64,000 nt of DNA from Marixanthomonas ophiurae (GCF_003413745.1 NZ_QVID01000001.1:186001-250000); one strand, 5' to 3'. Counted from the first letter of the stretch, positions 18,628 to 28,633 are shown. Program-made: numbers and translations. The notes: generated by a model from the sequence alone, not told the origin.

Positions 18628-19335
18628 TTACATCATCGATTCATCGGCGAAGCTAAAGTACGCTTTTTCGGTTATTATAAGGTGATCCAGCACTTTTATA
18701 TCTAGACTTTCCCCTGCTATTTTTAATTTTTGGGTAAGTTTAATATCGGGTTGACTAGGCTTCAATGTTCCAGAAGGGTGATTATGCGCCAAAATGATGG
18801 CAACCGCTCCCAGTTGCAATGCATTTTTAAAGGCTAAGCGAACATCAACCAAGGTTCCAGTAATACCGCCCTTGCTTAGTTGCGAGGTTTGCAACACTTT
18901 GTTTGAATTGTTTAAATACACAATCCAAAACTCTTCGTGTGGCAATTCACCAATTATGGGCTGCATCAATTCAAAAACCGACTGACTGGAGGTTATTTTT
19001 TTCCGATTCAATGCCTCACCGGCTCTTCGTCTTCGCCCTAATTCTAGCGCTGCAGCAATCGTAATTGCTTTTGCTTCGCCAATTCCTTTAAACTGCATTA
19101 AATCTTTAATTGTGAGTTTTCCTAGTTGGTTTAAGTTGTTCTCTGCAGAAGCTAAAATTCGTTGACTTAATGATACAGCACTTTCCGCACGGCTACCGGA
19201 ACTTATTAAAATAGCAATCAATTCGGCATCGCTCAAGGCTGTACGGCCTTTCTGAAGCAGTTTTTCCCGTGGTCGGTCATCTTCGCTCCAGTTTTTTATT
19301 GAAAAGGATGTTGGTTTTTCTTCCAATTGGTTCAC
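18628..19335 (-). CDS. radC: RadC-family JAB/MPN-domain protein
   Basis: The 235-residue protein has a helix-hairpin-helix part (about 45-80, LMQFKGIGEAKAITIAAALELGRR in the usual place) and a C-terminal JAB metalloprotease-like domain with the metal motif AHNHPSGTLKPSQPD (near 184) and a preceding Glu. Despite the radC name, a DNA repair role is not established. It is the first gene of a minus-strand group with the deacetylase-like protein (6 bp gap) and YjjG. Confidence 0.93.
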   Translation of the reverse strand: MNQLEEKPTSFSIKNWSEDDRPREKLLQKGRTALSDAELIAILISSGSRAESAVSLSQRILASAENNLNQLGKLTIKDLMQFKGIGEAKAITIAAALELGRRRRAGEALNRKKITSSQSVFELMQPIIGELPHEEFWIVYLNNSNKVLQTSQLSKGGITGTLVDVRLAFKNALQLGAVAIILAHNHPSGTLKPSQPDIKLTQKLKIAGESLDIKVLDHLIITEKAYFSFADESMM

Positions 19336-19406
19336 TTAAACCTTTAAAGATAATAATGTATCTTTAAACTGAAAACAGCAAGCGTCAAAATCTAAGTTCA
19401 AGTTTT

Positions 19407-19856
19407 ATGAAATCTTTATTCTCTCCAGAAGCATATTCAGAAATTAAACAACGGATAGATCAAGTTGAATCTAATAAGCCTCCACAATGGGGAAAGATGA
19501 ATGCAGCACAAATGATACACCATTGTCAAAAACCTCTTGAAGTTGCGCTTCAAAAAACCACCGTAAAAAAACCGAATATTTTCATGGGGCTAATTATGAA
19601 ATCGTTTAAAAGAATGCTATACAACGATAAGCCTTGGAAACAGAATTTACCCACTGCAAAAGAATTTATAGTGACCGACACTAAAGATTTTGAAAAGGAA
19701 AAAACACAATTGATTTCACTTCTTGAAGAATTTAATAAAAAAGACGAAAGTGTAACTTTGCCACCGCATCCTATATTTGGTAATTTTACCAATGAGCAAT
19801 GGGGCAAAATGCAATACAAACATTTAGACCATCATTTACGGCAGTTTGGTGTTTAA
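19407..19856 (+). CDS. DUF1569 (DinB-like) protein
   Basis: The 149-residue protein matches the DUF1569 pattern: an N-terminal WGKMNAAQMIHHCQKPLEVAL and a C-terminal HPIFGNFTNEQWGKMQYKHLDHHLRQFG (both seen as scattered family blocks). The His residues (MIHHC, HLDHHL) fit the metal-binding four-helix DinB fold. It is the only gene between radC and paiB. Function in the cell is unknown; relatives include thiol-transferase-like enzymes. Confidence 0.82.
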   Translation: MKSLFSPEAYSEIKQRIDQVESNKPPQWGKMNAAQMIHHCQKPLEVALQKTTVKKPNIFMGLIMKSFKRMLYNDKPWKQNLPTAKEFIVTDTKDFEKEKTQLISLLEEFNKKDESVTLPPHPIFGNFTNEQWGKMQYKHLDHHLRQFGV

Positions 19857-19911
19857 CAAACGAATAAACTTGTAGTTTTAACAAATAATATTACACTTTA
19901 ATTATTTAAAA

Positions 19912-20514
19912 ATGTACCCACCACCACATCATCAAGTTGACGATATTGATAAAATGATTGCTGTAATCAAACAGTATCCACTTGGTATGTTAGTTTCTGT
20001 CAAAGACAACAAGCCATTCTTAACACATATACCTTTTATTTATAATGCTAAAACGGGTCGTTTGGTTGCACATATTGATAAAAACAATCCACAATTAGAA
20101 ACGTTACAAAATGGCACTTCTGTTACCGTAGTTTTTAAAGGGCCAGATTGCTATATTTCACCTTCGATTTATGATTCGGAAGACCAACTACCTACTTGGA
20201 ATTATATAATCACCCATGTTACTGGAAACATACGATTAATAAAAAATCCTGAAGCTGCAAAACAAAGTATGATTGCCATGACCAAGTTCTTGGAAAAATC
20301 AGAGCATAAATTTGTTTTACACAAAGACAACCCAAAAATGGAGCGGTTTGTTAATTACATTCAAGCATTTGAAATTGAAATCACCAATTGGGAAGGGAAG
20401 TTTAAATTGTCACAGGATAAAAGTGAGGTGGATCAAGCAAATGCAAAAGATACACTCATAAAAAAATCCGGAGCCTCTATCTCCGGATTTATCAAAATTA
20501 TATATGATAAGTAA
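19912..20514 (+). CDS. paiB: FMN-binding negative transcriptional regulator, PaiB type
   Basis: The 200-residue protein has the split-barrel flavin-binding fold. It begins MYPPPHHQVDDIDKMIAVI and carries LVSVKDNKPFLTHIPF (about 28-43) and LVAHIDKNNPQ, hallmarks of the PaiB family. In Bacillus PaiB represses sporulation and protease genes; in other bacteria the regulatory role is unproven and it may be an FMN-dependent enzyme. The end of the gene lies 1 bp from the end of mpl on the other strand. Confidence 0.88.
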   Translation: MYPPPHHQVDDIDKMIAVIKQYPLGMLVSVKDNKPFLTHIPFIYNAKTGRLVAHIDKNNPQLETLQNGTSVTVVFKGPDCYISPSIYDSEDQLPTWNYIITHVTGNIRLIKNPEAAKQSMIAMTKFLEKSEHKFVLHKDNPKMERFVNYIQAFEIEITNWEGKFKLSQDKSEVDQANAKDTLIKKSGASISGFIKIIYDK

Positions 20515-20515
20515 T

Positions 20516-21871
20516 TTATTTCAAATACTCTTTCACCTCATCAAAGTCTAGACCTCCGTAGTTACCGCTACTCATTAATAGCAAAGCGGTATTTTCGTAG
20601 TCTTCAGAATACAAAAAGGTTTTAAAATCGGCCGGATTGGTAAAAATCATTAAATCTTCCCGTTGGAAAGCTTCTTCTATTTGTTCGGCTTTAATTTCTT
20701 CCAATTGTTTAATCATCACCGCGTGTGGCGAATAGAATACCACTGCGGCATCGGCTGCATCTAAAGCACCTTTATATTCCGATAAAAACTCGGGATTTAA
20801 ACTGCTATAGGTGTGTAGCTCTAAACAAGCGACCAGTTTTTTATCGGGATATTGGTTTTTTACGGCTTGCGTGGTTGCTCTTACTTTACTGGGCGAATGT
20901 GCATAATCTTTAAAAGCAACAGCTGTTTTTGTTTCGGCTATTTTTTCCAGACGTTTGCTGGCACCTTTAAACGTGGCGATAGCTTCATAAAAATCATCAG
21001 CATCTACACCCATTAATTGGCAAATCCAGCGGGCGCCTTCTAGGTTGTTCAAGTTATGTTTCCCGAAAACTTCTATCGGCATTGGGCCTTCTGGTGTTTC
21101 TAAAAATGTTTCACCGTCTTCTACGGTATATTCAGGCGTTTGGTACGGGTATTTTTTTATGGGAGTTTCGGTTGCTTCTACTACTCGTTTTACCTCAGCG
21201 TCTTCTTCATTGTATATAATGGCTCCGCCATTGGTAATTTGTTTCAAGAATATTTCAAATTGTTCTACGTAGTTTTCATACGTTGGAAATACATTGATAT
21301 GATCCCAAGCAATTCCACTCAATAAGGCAATATTTGGTTGGTATAAATGAAATTTTGGTCTGCGGTCGATTGGGGATGATAAATACTCATCGCCTTCTAA
21401 TACAATAAAATCGTTCTCTTCGGTTAGGTGCACCATCGTATCAAACCCTTCTAATTGTGCGCCTACCATATAATCTACTTCTTTATCGTGATAATGCATG
21501 ACGTGCAAAATCATAGAAGTGATAGTTGTTTTTCCATGTGAACCTCCAATTACCACTCGGGTTTTATGTTTTGATTGTTCGTATAAAAACTCTGGGTATG
21601 AATATATTTTTAGTCCTAACTCTTCCGCTTTTAGTAATTCAAGATTGTCTTTTTTGGCGTGCATCCCCAAAATAACAGCATCTAGATTTGAAGTAATCTT
21701 TTCAGGAAACCAACCGTATTCTTTAGGCAATAAGCCTTTTGCTTCTAACCTGCTTTTTGAAGGGTTAAATATTTCATCATCACTACCGGTTACGTGATCT
21801 CCTTTTTCGTGAAGTGCCAAAGCCAGATTGTGCATAGCACTACCGCCTATGGCTATAAAATGTACGCGCAT
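20516..21871 (-). CDS. mpl: UDP-N-acetylmuramate:L-alanyl-gamma-D-glutamyl-meso-DAP ligase
   Basis: The 451-residue Mur ligase re-attaches the murein tripeptide to UDP-MurNAc, recycling cell-wall peptide. The N-terminal Rossmann motif is HFIAIGGSAMHNLALAL, the P-loop is GGSHGKTTITSM (about 109-120), and the C-terminal ligase domain has FKDYAHSPSKVRAT. The AMHN and SHGKTT forms separate it from MurC (GIGGxGM and GTHGKT). A downstream partner is absent; the TPR gene upstream is 65 bp away. Confidence 0.9.
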   Translation of the reverse strand: MRVHFIAIGGSAMHNLALALHEKGDHVTGSDDEIFNPSKSRLEAKGLLPKEYGWFPEKITSNLDAVILGMHAKKDNLELLKAEELGLKIYSYPEFLYEQSKHKTRVVIGGSHGKTTITSMILHVMHYHDKEVDYMVGAQLEGFDTMVHLTEENDFIVLEGDEYLSSPIDRRPKFHLYQPNIALLSGIAWDHINVFPTYENYVEQFEIFLKQITNGGAIIYNEEDAEVKRVVEATETPIKKYPYQTPEYTVEDGETFLETPEGPMPIEVFGKHNLNNLEGARWICQLMGVDADDFYEAIATFKGASKRLEKIAETKTAVAFKDYAHSPSKVRATTQAVKNQYPDKKLVACLELHTYSSLNPEFLSEYKGALDAADAAVVFYSPHAVMIKQLEEIKAEQIEEAFQREDLMIFTNPADFKTFLYSEDYENTALLLMSSGNYGGLDFDEVKEYLK

Positions 21872-21936
21872 AACGAGTTTTTTGTAAAGATACTATTATG
21901 TAATAAGATTTCAGAATTAGAACTACCTATTTCAAA

Positions 21937-22893
21937 TTACATAGAAAGTATCTGCTCCTTTTCTTCTTCGGCTTCTTCAAAATCGGAACGGCTGGAAAGT
22001 GCTTTGTTTATCCAATTGAGCGCATCGCTTTTATCGCCCAAGTTTTTATAAATCTGTGCAATTCTATAATACGCCCAATCTTTGGGTACACCATCCCGTA
22101 CCGAATGGTTTTTAATATAAGCCTGCAAACAATCCAACCCTAATTGCGGACTTAAATTATATTGTGCCGAAATTTTTCCTATTTGATAATTAAGACTGTT
22201 GCGTTTGTGCTTTTGAAGCGATTCTGAAGCAGTTTTAATAGCCTCTTGTGGCTTATCGTTCTTTTCATATAAGCTAGTGAGCTTTTCATAGGTATGTGGC
22301 GAACCGCCTACTTGTATGGCTTTTTTATAATAGTTCTCTGCATCTTCTGGCCGATTATTATATTCTGCAATGTAGCCGTTAGCCAAAAAACCATCAACAG
22401 GTGAAATTCTCAACAATTCATTGGCATAGCTTCTTGCCTTCTTTTCGCTTCCGCCAATAATACCGGGTAGTTGAATGTAAAACTCCACCAATGCCCACCG
22501 CACTTCAATATGCTTTGGGTCTAACTTGGCAGCTATCTCAAAGTTCTCTTTAATATCGTCTATATAGGTAAGCGCTCTAATTTTACTTATTTCTAGCGCT
22601 TTCATCCCCATAGCACCCCCGTATTTAAAGTGGTAATTGGCACTGTTTTGATCTTCTTCTACTAGCTCCTCATAATAGTCTATCGCCGTATCCCAATCTT
22701 TTGCATAACTAGCTATATCTCCTAGGTATTCACGTGTTTTTGCATCGTTTGGATGAGACTTTAGGTATTGTTTAAAAAGTGGCTTTGCTTTGCTGAATTG
22801 TTCCTTTTTAAAATATGTTTCAGCTTGCTCAAAAGTACTTTGAGAAAACATAATTAGCGGAGCCAATAAAAGTAATAACAGTGTTTTTTTCAT
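21937..22893 (-). CDS. exported tetratricopeptide-repeat protein
   Basis: The 318-residue protein has a signal peptide (about 1-18, ending LIMFSQ) and TPR-like helical repeats throughout (AETYFKKEQFSKAKPLFKQYL, TAIDYYEELVEEDQNSANYHFKYG, DAENYYKKAIQVGGSPHTYEKL, each one repeat). The last repeat ends ALSSRSDFEEAEEEKEQIL. It is probably a periplasmic scaffold. It follows two DUF4136 lipoprotein genes by 5 bp, so the three form one operon. Confidence 0.85.
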   Translation of the reverse strand: MKKTLLLLLLAPLIMFSQSTFEQAETYFKKEQFSKAKPLFKQYLKSHPNDAKTREYLGDIASYAKDWDTAIDYYEELVEEDQNSANYHFKYGGAMGMKALEISKIRALTYIDDIKENFEIAAKLDPKHIEVRWALVEFYIQLPGIIGGSEKKARSYANELLRISPVDGFLANGYIAEYNNRPEDAENYYKKAIQVGGSPHTYEKLTSLYEKNDKPQEAIKTASESLQKHKRNSLNYQIGKISAQYNLSPQLGLDCLQAYIKNHSVRDGVPKDWAYYRIAQIYKNLGDKSDALNWINKALSSRSDFEEAEEEKEQILSM

Positions 22894-22898
22894 ATAAC

Positions 22899-23426
22899 TT
22901 ATTTATCTATTGCGCTTTTTTTAAATTTTTTTAATGCTTTCTCTATTCTTTCAGAATAATACTGAAACAACCTTTCGTCGGTAATGGGCTCTTCAATAAA
23001 ACCTTTAATTACAACATTCCACGCAAGCTGATCTTTTTTAACATCAACAATGTCCAAATATAGTAATTGATCTATGGCAATTGTCTTTAAGTAAATTCTA
23101 TTTGTATCTGCCTTCTCTTTTCTGGTTTCGGTATAATTATTCTTTTCTTCTGAAGATATTGGTCTATACGATGAATTTTCTTCCACAAAGAAATTTACGT
23201 AAAAGTCTGGGGTTTTGGATTTTTCATATCCTTGTTTATACAGTTGAAGCGCGATAACCTGTAGTACTCTTTTCGTTTCCTCTTCCGGGAGGTTGGAGTC
23301 TATTGTGGGGTAGAAACTATAGGTTTTATAGCTGCTAAGATCAATCGTTTTATCGTGTTGAACATCCATTGTGGTGCTACAGGATACCAATACTAAAAGC
23401 ATATAAAACGACAGAACGTATTTCAT
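22899..23426 (-). CDS. DUF4136 lipoprotein (second of a tandem pair)
   Basis: The 175-residue protein has a lipobox (LVLVSC, Cys about residue 16) and the DUF4136 signature of a short linker DKTIDLSSYKTYSFYPTID, then YKQGYEKSKTPDFYVNFFVEE and a late LDIVDVKKDQLAWNVVIKG (shown as three separate blocks). Its start overlaps the stop of the preceding paralogue by 1 bp (23426), so the two are coupled. The family has no assigned function. It lacks the glycine-rich stretch of its neighbour. Confidence 0.85.
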   Translation of the reverse strand: MKYVLSFYMLLVLVSCSTTMDVQHDKTIDLSSYKTYSFYPTIDSNLPEEETKRVLQVIALQLYKQGYEKSKTPDFYVNFFVEENSSYRPISSEEKNNYTETRKEKADTNRIYLKTIAIDQLLYLDIVDVKKDQLAWNVVIKGFIEEPITDERLFQYYSERIEKALKKFKKSAIDK

Positions 23427-23944
23427 TACTTGGAAGGCGGAAATTTTTTAAGGATTTTTGAAACTACTTCTTCATAATGTTCTTTTTTCTGCAGTGGATT
23501 GGCTTTTTCTTTTAAATCAGCTTCAGCGATTGCTTGCCAAACCAAATCGTCATTTGAAACATCTATAATATCCATGGTAATGGCTTGTTCATAAATACGA
23601 CCTCCAATGGGGATTCCACCGCTAACGCCTACACCTACATTACCACCTCCACCACCAACACCAATGCCGATGGTGTTACGAGAACTCCGAAGGTTTTCTT
23701 TTGCATAAAAGTTGATATACAATTGTGGTGTTTCAGATTTTACAAAACCGCGTGCTTGCAACACACTATCGGTTGCTTGCATAATACGTTTATCGTCTAG
23801 GTCGTTTAACCCAGATTGAATGGTAGGAAAAAAGTTATAGGTAGTGTATTGCGAAAAGTCAACTTCTTTATCATAATCAACGCCTACACTTGTTCCGCAG
23901 GATATAAACAATAAGGTAATTAATACAATAGAAGGGTACTTCAT
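23426..23944 (-). CDS. DUF4136 lipoprotein (first of a tandem pair)
   Basis: The 172-residue protein has a lipobox (LLFISC, Cys about residue 16), DKEVDFSQYTTYNFFPTIQSG, LQARGFVKSETPQLYINFYAKE and MDIIDVSNDDLVWQAIAEA, the same blocks as the next gene. Between them it has a glycine-rich loop (GIGVGGGGGNVGVGVSGG) common in DUF4136 proteins. It is the first gene of a three-gene operon with its paralogue and the TPR protein. Confidence 0.87.
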   Translation of the reverse strand: MKYPSIVLITLLFISCGTSVGVDYDKEVDFSQYTTYNFFPTIQSGLNDLDDKRIMQATDSVLQARGFVKSETPQLYINFYAKENLRSSRNTIGIGVGGGGGNVGVGVSGGIPIGGRIYEQAITMDIIDVSNDDLVWQAIAEADLKEKANPLQKKEHYEEVVSKILKKFPPSK

Positions 23945-24009
23945 AGCTTCAAGAATTATTATTCTACACTAAAACTACGCAAAAAGTACGCCAATAGATT
24001 TTTGTTTGA

Positions 24010-26817
24010 TTATTGTTTAACAATTTTTTTAATCAAACTTCCTTTGTTCGTGGTGACGTTCACAAAATAAACTCCTGAAGAAAGCGCCTCCATATTTATT
24101 TGTTTTTCTGAAGTCGTGATCAACTGTTTTCCTAAAACGGAATATATCGTCGCTTCTTGAAACGTTAGATTGTTTGAAATTTGTATCTGTAGGGTTGATG
24201 AGACTGGGTTAGGATGCAATGTAATGAGCCTTTCTAATAAAAAGTCTTCAACCGAAAGAGGTTCAACAACTTTAGTCGATACGGTATTAGTTATAATAGG
24301 CGGATTAAAATCAAAATAAATATTAGCCGTATTTTCTACTTCGTCTCCTATTATAAGCGTCTGGTTTGGTTTTATTTGAAAAGCAATATACCCATTACTT
24401 CCTTCCGAGTCGCTTGACTCTGGTGGTAAGTAAATATCTTCAAAAATAAAAGACACCGCATTTCCGTCCAAGATCTCTACACGATAGTCGTGGCTACTGG
24501 AAAGCGTTCTAAACGTATTCCAATTAAGATTATCGCTTAAGTTGTCGGTTACGGTTATATTAACTGCTGATGCAGACCCTGTGTTTTGAAAACGAACGAT
24601 GTAATCTAAATACCCATCAACCTCATCTTCATATATTTCTTCACCTTGAAGTACTTGTTTATCGTTAGGGTCGAAGGAATTCACGACTGTTTGGTCAAAC
24701 TCATAGACATTGTTTTCTGGAGTAGCTTCTTCTGCAACAGGATTTATTTCAGCAATAAATGACAATATATCTCCATCCTGATTAGTAGGTGGTGGCAGGC
24801 TATTAAAATCTACATAAATACTACGCGATTCAAAGGGAAGCAATTCTTCAAACTGCCAAGTTATAGTATTATTATCTATGCTATTTTCAGTTGGATTTGA
24901 TGCTAAATACGTTTGGCGAACATTATCAAAAGTAAGCGTAACATCGCCATTCATAATTGTTGTCCCTAAGTTTTCATACACTACCTTATAATTAGCATCA
25001 AAACCAGGTCTTGCATCATTTAGTGGTAATAGGGTTACTTTTAAGTCGTTAAAAACATCGGTTGCTGTGAGGCAGAAATCAATCGTATCCACCTCCCCAA
25101 TACCTGAAAAGTTTGATACTATTTCGGTGGTTATCGCTTCAAAACCCATTGGTATTGACTCAGAGACTATTGTAGATCGATAATTACCTTGTGCGACATA
25201 ACGTAAAAAACCTTCATCTTCTAAAGCTGAGACTCTTGTTATATTACCATTATTTAAATTTTGAATATCTACTAAAATTGAATTGGCAGTTGGATCTGTA
25301 AGATCACAAGTGTCATTATTTAAATCAAACGTAACAGTTCCACTAATTGTGTTTAGGTCTAAGCCACATTGTTCTATTACTTCAATCTCATTATTACATC
25401 CGCTACTATTATTTTGAATAGTAGGATTACCCGAATCATTAATAAAATTACAAGTCGATAAAATATTACAATTAGAAAGGTTCATATTATCTTCAATGTA
25501 CAGAGTATGTAGGATATTTATATTTTCCAAAGCACTAATATCAGTTAAAGACATATTTTCTTTTATATAAACACTTTCAACAATTGCTGAAACTTCGAAC
25601 CCATTTAAGTTTTCAAGAGAGGTATTATTTATGATAGAAATGCTTTGGATGTTTTTAACTGTTCCAAATGTGGGCAATTCTACAAGATTTTCCATATCAC
25701 TAATCTGAATACTCATAGTTCCTTCTGTATGAGCGCCAGATAATCCATCTAAAGAAGTTAATTGACCTAACCCAGTTCCATTTATACCAATTGAGCCATA
25801 ATTTAAAAATTCAATATTTTCTAGCCCAGCAACATCTGTTAATAGTGGTGCCTGACTAATGGAAATTACTCCAAATATTTTTTCTATTTGCGATAAGGGC
25901 GTTAAATCTGTAGTAGTTACTCCGCCAATATTTAAATCATGGTTGAGCACGGTACAGTTTGGATACATAGCACTAAAGTTGTCAATATCACTTTGACTGC
26001 TTAGATTTACATCATTAGTAGGACAAGTTGGACATTCTGCTTCCACTTCTGGAACGTTTTCACAACCTGCGCCATTATTTTCAATGGTAACGTGACCAAT
26101 ATAGAGGGTTGCACAAATACTATAAATATTGCAATTTGATAAAATTGGGTTTCCAATTATATCTATATAGCCAGCCCAAACCGAGCCAGTCTTGACATAC
26201 TGCAATCCAGTAATATCACTTAAAACTGGATTATTTAATAATCGTATTTCAAAAATTTGTAAAGAGCGAGGCAAACCACTAATTTCTGTCAAAGAAATAT
26301 TGTTTTCTAGTTTTAATTCACCCACATCAATTAAACCACTTAACCCTTCAAGACCTGTAAGTAAATCGTTATTAATTATATAAACATGATTAAGGTTAAT
26401 CATTTGCTCTAATCCATTTAAATTAATTAATGCGTCATTATTATCAACAATTAAATCATAGTTATTGTTTTGGTATAAGTTTCCAAGTCCTGATAAATCC
26501 TGCAAAGAATTATTATTACTTATTTCTAAATCATATATCAATGATAAATTCTGAAATCCATTTAAATTTTGAAGATTTATTGTGTTTAAAATGCGTAGAT
26601 TTCCTTGAATTTCTGTTATCACAGTAAGTTGACTTAAATCATCAATCGTAGCACCATCAATAATTAAGCTATTTTGTAACTGTGTACAATTAGGATAATC
26701 AGTTTGAAATGCATCAACTTCAGCTTGTGTTGTTAATGTAATGGGCTCTGTAGGACACTGCCCAACCCCAACAAAAGAAATCAATAAAAGTAAAGTAGTG
26801 AGTAGATATTTTGCCAT
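24010..26817 (-). CDS. large leucine-rich T9SS cargo protein with sorting domain
   Basis: The 935-residue protein is secreted by the type IX system. It has a signal peptide (about 1-19), two receptor-L/leucine-rich blocks (about 40-260 and 270-480) that each open with a similar TT-QxEVDxFQTDYPNCT-like line and end with a Cys-rich stop, then a DUF11-like or conserved-repeat region (about 590-850, with PNDKQVLQGEEIYEDEVDGYL and YIVRFQNTGSASAVNITVTD), and a type A CTD (about 860-935: LHPNPVSSTLQIQI, then SGVYFVNVTT and a terminal IVKQ). It probably mediates adhesion. It is single and unlinked to other genes. The two L blocks look like an internal duplication. Confidence 0.85.
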   Translation of the reverse strand: MAKYLLTTLLLLISFVGVGQCPTEPITLTTQAEVDAFQTDYPNCTQLQNSLIIDGATIDDLSQLTVITEIQGNLRILNTINLQNLNGFQNLSLIYDLEISNNNSLQDLSGLGNLYQNNNYDLIVDNNDALINLNGLEQMINLNHVYIINNDLLTGLEGLSGLIDVGELKLENNISLTEISGLPRSLQIFEIRLLNNPVLSDITGLQYVKTGSVWAGYIDIIGNPILSNCNIYSICATLYIGHVTIENNGAGCENVPEVEAECPTCPTNDVNLSSQSDIDNFSAMYPNCTVLNHDLNIGGVTTTDLTPLSQIEKIFGVISISQAPLLTDVAGLENIEFLNYGSIGINGTGLGQLTSLDGLSGAHTEGTMSIQISDMENLVELPTFGTVKNIQSISIINNTSLENLNGFEVSAIVESVYIKENMSLTDISALENINILHTLYIEDNMNLSNCNILSTCNFINDSGNPTIQNNSSGCNNEIEVIEQCGLDLNTISGTVTFDLNNDTCDLTDPTANSILVDIQNLNNGNITRVSALEDEGFLRYVAQGNYRSTIVSESIPMGFEAITTEIVSNFSGIGEVDTIDFCLTATDVFNDLKVTLLPLNDARPGFDANYKVVYENLGTTIMNGDVTLTFDNVRQTYLASNPTENSIDNNTITWQFEELLPFESRSIYVDFNSLPPPTNQDGDILSFIAEINPVAEEATPENNVYEFDQTVVNSFDPNDKQVLQGEEIYEDEVDGYLDYIVRFQNTGSASAVNITVTDNLSDNLNWNTFRTLSSSHDYRVEILDGNAVSFIFEDIYLPPESSDSEGSNGYIAFQIKPNQTLIIGDEVENTANIYFDFNPPIITNTVSTKVVEPLSVEDFLLERLITLHPNPVSSTLQIQISNNLTFQEATIYSVLGKQLITTSEKQINMEALSSGVYFVNVTTNKGSLIKKIVKQ

Positions 26818-26900
26818 CTGTAAGATTTTTCAGCAAAATACATATTAAATTTAAACTACAAAAAACTGGCAATCATGACATTATAGGATGCAGAGGTGAT

Positions 26901-27917
26901 TTATTTGTCTTCAACATCTTTATTAAGCATTTTCCAAAGCTGATCTTTTAATTCAGTCAACCCTTGTTGTGCTACAGAAGAAATAAACAAATATGGTAAA
27001 TCCTTAAACTCTTTATCCAATTGTGCTTTTAGTTCGCCTTTTAATTCTTCATCCAGCATATCGCTTTTTGATATGGCGATAAGGCGTTCTTTATCTAACA
27101 ACTCGGGATTGTAACGTTTTAATTCATCTAACAGAATATCATACTGTTTTTTAATATCGTCTGCATCGGCAGGGATTAAAAACAATAAGGTTGAATTCCG
27201 TTCTATGTGGCGTAAAAAGTAGTGCCCTAAGCCTTTTCCTTCAGCTGCTCCTTCAATAATCCCAGGTATATCGGCCATTACAAAAGTTTGATGGTCACGA
27301 TACGTTACAATCCCTAAATTGGGTTTTAAGGTTGTAAATTCATAATTAGCAATTTTGGGTTTAGCAGCAGTTACCACAGAAAGCAAGGTTGATTTACCTG
27401 CATTTGGGAAGCCTACCAAACCAACATCTGCCAATACTTTAAGCTCTACTGTTATGTTTACTTCTTCACCGTCCAGACCGGGTTGTGCAAAACGAGGGGT
27501 TTGTCTCGTAGAAGACTTAAAATGTGCATTCCCTTTCCCACCTTTTCCACCTTTTGCGATAATGCGTTCTTCCCCATGTTCAGTCATCTCGAACAAGGTT
27601 TCGTCTGTATCGGTATTTTTAACGACCGTCCCTAATGGCACTTCAATGATTATATCATCTCCATCGGCACCTGTACTCGTTTGTTTTCCTCCAGATCCAC
27701 CGTGACCAGCTTTATAGTGACGCTTAAACTTTAAATGATACAGCGTCCACATATTTTTATTGGCCTGTAAAATTATATGACCACCTCGACCACCATCGCC
27801 GCCATCAGGGCCTCCTTTTGGGATGTACTTTTCTCTGCGTAAATGCGTACTGCCCTTTCCTCCTTTACCAGAAGTTAAGTGAATCTTTACATAGTCAACA
27901 AAATTGCCTTCAGTCAT
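26901..27917 (-). CDS. obgE: GTPase ObgE/CgtA
   Basis: The 338-residue GTPase acts in 50S subunit assembly and stress control. The Gly-rich Obg fold (about 1-160) has [38 protein letters not shown] and [10 protein letters not shown]. The G domain has G1 [12 protein letters not shown] (about 168-179), G3 [12 protein letters not shown] and G4 SKSD. It lacks the extra C-terminal domain of some Gram-positive Obgs. It is 79 bp downstream of adk in the same direction. Confidence 0.96.
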   Translation of the reverse strand: MTEGNFVDYVKIHLTSGKGGKGSTHLRREKYIPKGGPDGGDGGRGGHIILQANKNMWTLYHLKFKRHYKAGHGGSGGKQTSTGADGDDIIIEVPLGTVVKNTDTDETLFEMTEHGEERIIAKGGKGGKGNAHFKSSTRQTPRFAQPGLDGEEVNITVELKVLADVGLVGFPNAGKSTLLSVVTAAKPKIANYEFTTLKPNLGIVTYRDHQTFVMADIPGIIEGAAEGKGLGHYFLRHIERNSTLLFLIPADADDIKKQYDILLDELKRYNPELLDKERLIAISKSDMLDEELKGELKAQLDKEFKDLPYLFISSVAQQGLTELKDQLWKMLNKDVEDK

Positions 27918-27996
27918 AGTATAAATTTAAAAGTCAAAATATAAAATCATAAATGTAAAAGTGTCATTTATGACTTTCAATTTTACTTTTTAGGTT

Positions 27997-28569
27997 TTAA
28001 AGTTTGTCAATTACTTCACTCAAACGCTCCGTAATTTCTTCAATACTACCCACGCCATCGACGCCGTAGTATTTGTCTTGTTTTTGATAGTAATTTTTTA
28101 AAATATCCGTCTTACGGTAGTATTCTGCAATGCGCTCTCTAATTACATCTTCGTTGGCATCATCGGCTCTACCGCTAACTTTTCCGCGTTCTAACAAGCG
28201 TGTTATCAACACCTCATCATCTACTTCCAACGCAACCATAGCATTTATCTGAGAATTTTTTTCATCCATCAAGTTCGATAGTGCTTCTGCTTGTGCTTCG
28301 GTACGTGGAAAACCATCAAAAATAAACCCTTTAGCATCTTCGTTTTTTTCAACTTCAGCTTTTAGCATATTAATGGTTACCTCATCTGGCACTAAATGCC
28401 CTTTGTCCATATAGCTTTTGGCCAAATCACCTAATTCGGTGTTATTTTTTATGTTATATCGAAAAACATCTCCAGTTGAAATGTGTACCAGATTATATTT
28501 CTCTTTTAAAACGTCGGCTTGTGTTCCTTTTCCTGCTCCCGGAGGGCCAAATAATACGATGTTTGTCAT
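27997..28569 (-). CDS. adk: adenylate kinase
   Basis: The 190-residue enzyme interconverts ATP and AMP with two ADP. The P-loop GPPGAGKGTQ is at residues 8-17, the AMP site DGFPRTEAQA is near 84-93, and GRADD follows in the LID position. The short LID (no zinc Cys pairs) makes this the compact Bacteroidota form. Downstream is obgE. The gene has its own -7 box at 28626-28633. Confidence 0.96.
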   Translation of the reverse strand: MTNIVLFGPPGAGKGTQADVLKEKYNLVHISTGDVFRYNIKNNTELGDLAKSYMDKGHLVPDEVTINMLKAEVEKNEDAKGFIFDGFPRTEAQAEALSNLMDEKNSQINAMVALEVDDEVLITRLLERGKVSGRADDANEDVIRERIAEYYRKTDILKNYYQKQDKYYGVDGVGSIEEITERLSEVIDKL

Positions 28570-28625
28570 TACTCTTTTGTTCTTTCTGAATAAATTTTTT
28601 TATAAATCGCCACATAACGAAGGTG

Positions 28626-28633
28626 CAAAGATA
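28626..28633 (-). promoter_or_regulatory. -7 box upstream of adk
   Basis: On the minus strand the box reads TATCTTTG, a match to TAnnTTTG, 56 bp before the adk ATG. No TTTG -33 box at the right spacing was found. Confidence 0.45.

Noticed and set aside
27355-27705. 116-codon plus-strand frame inside obgE
   Set aside because: Antisense of the Gly-rich Obg domain, hence Pro-rich; not a real gene.
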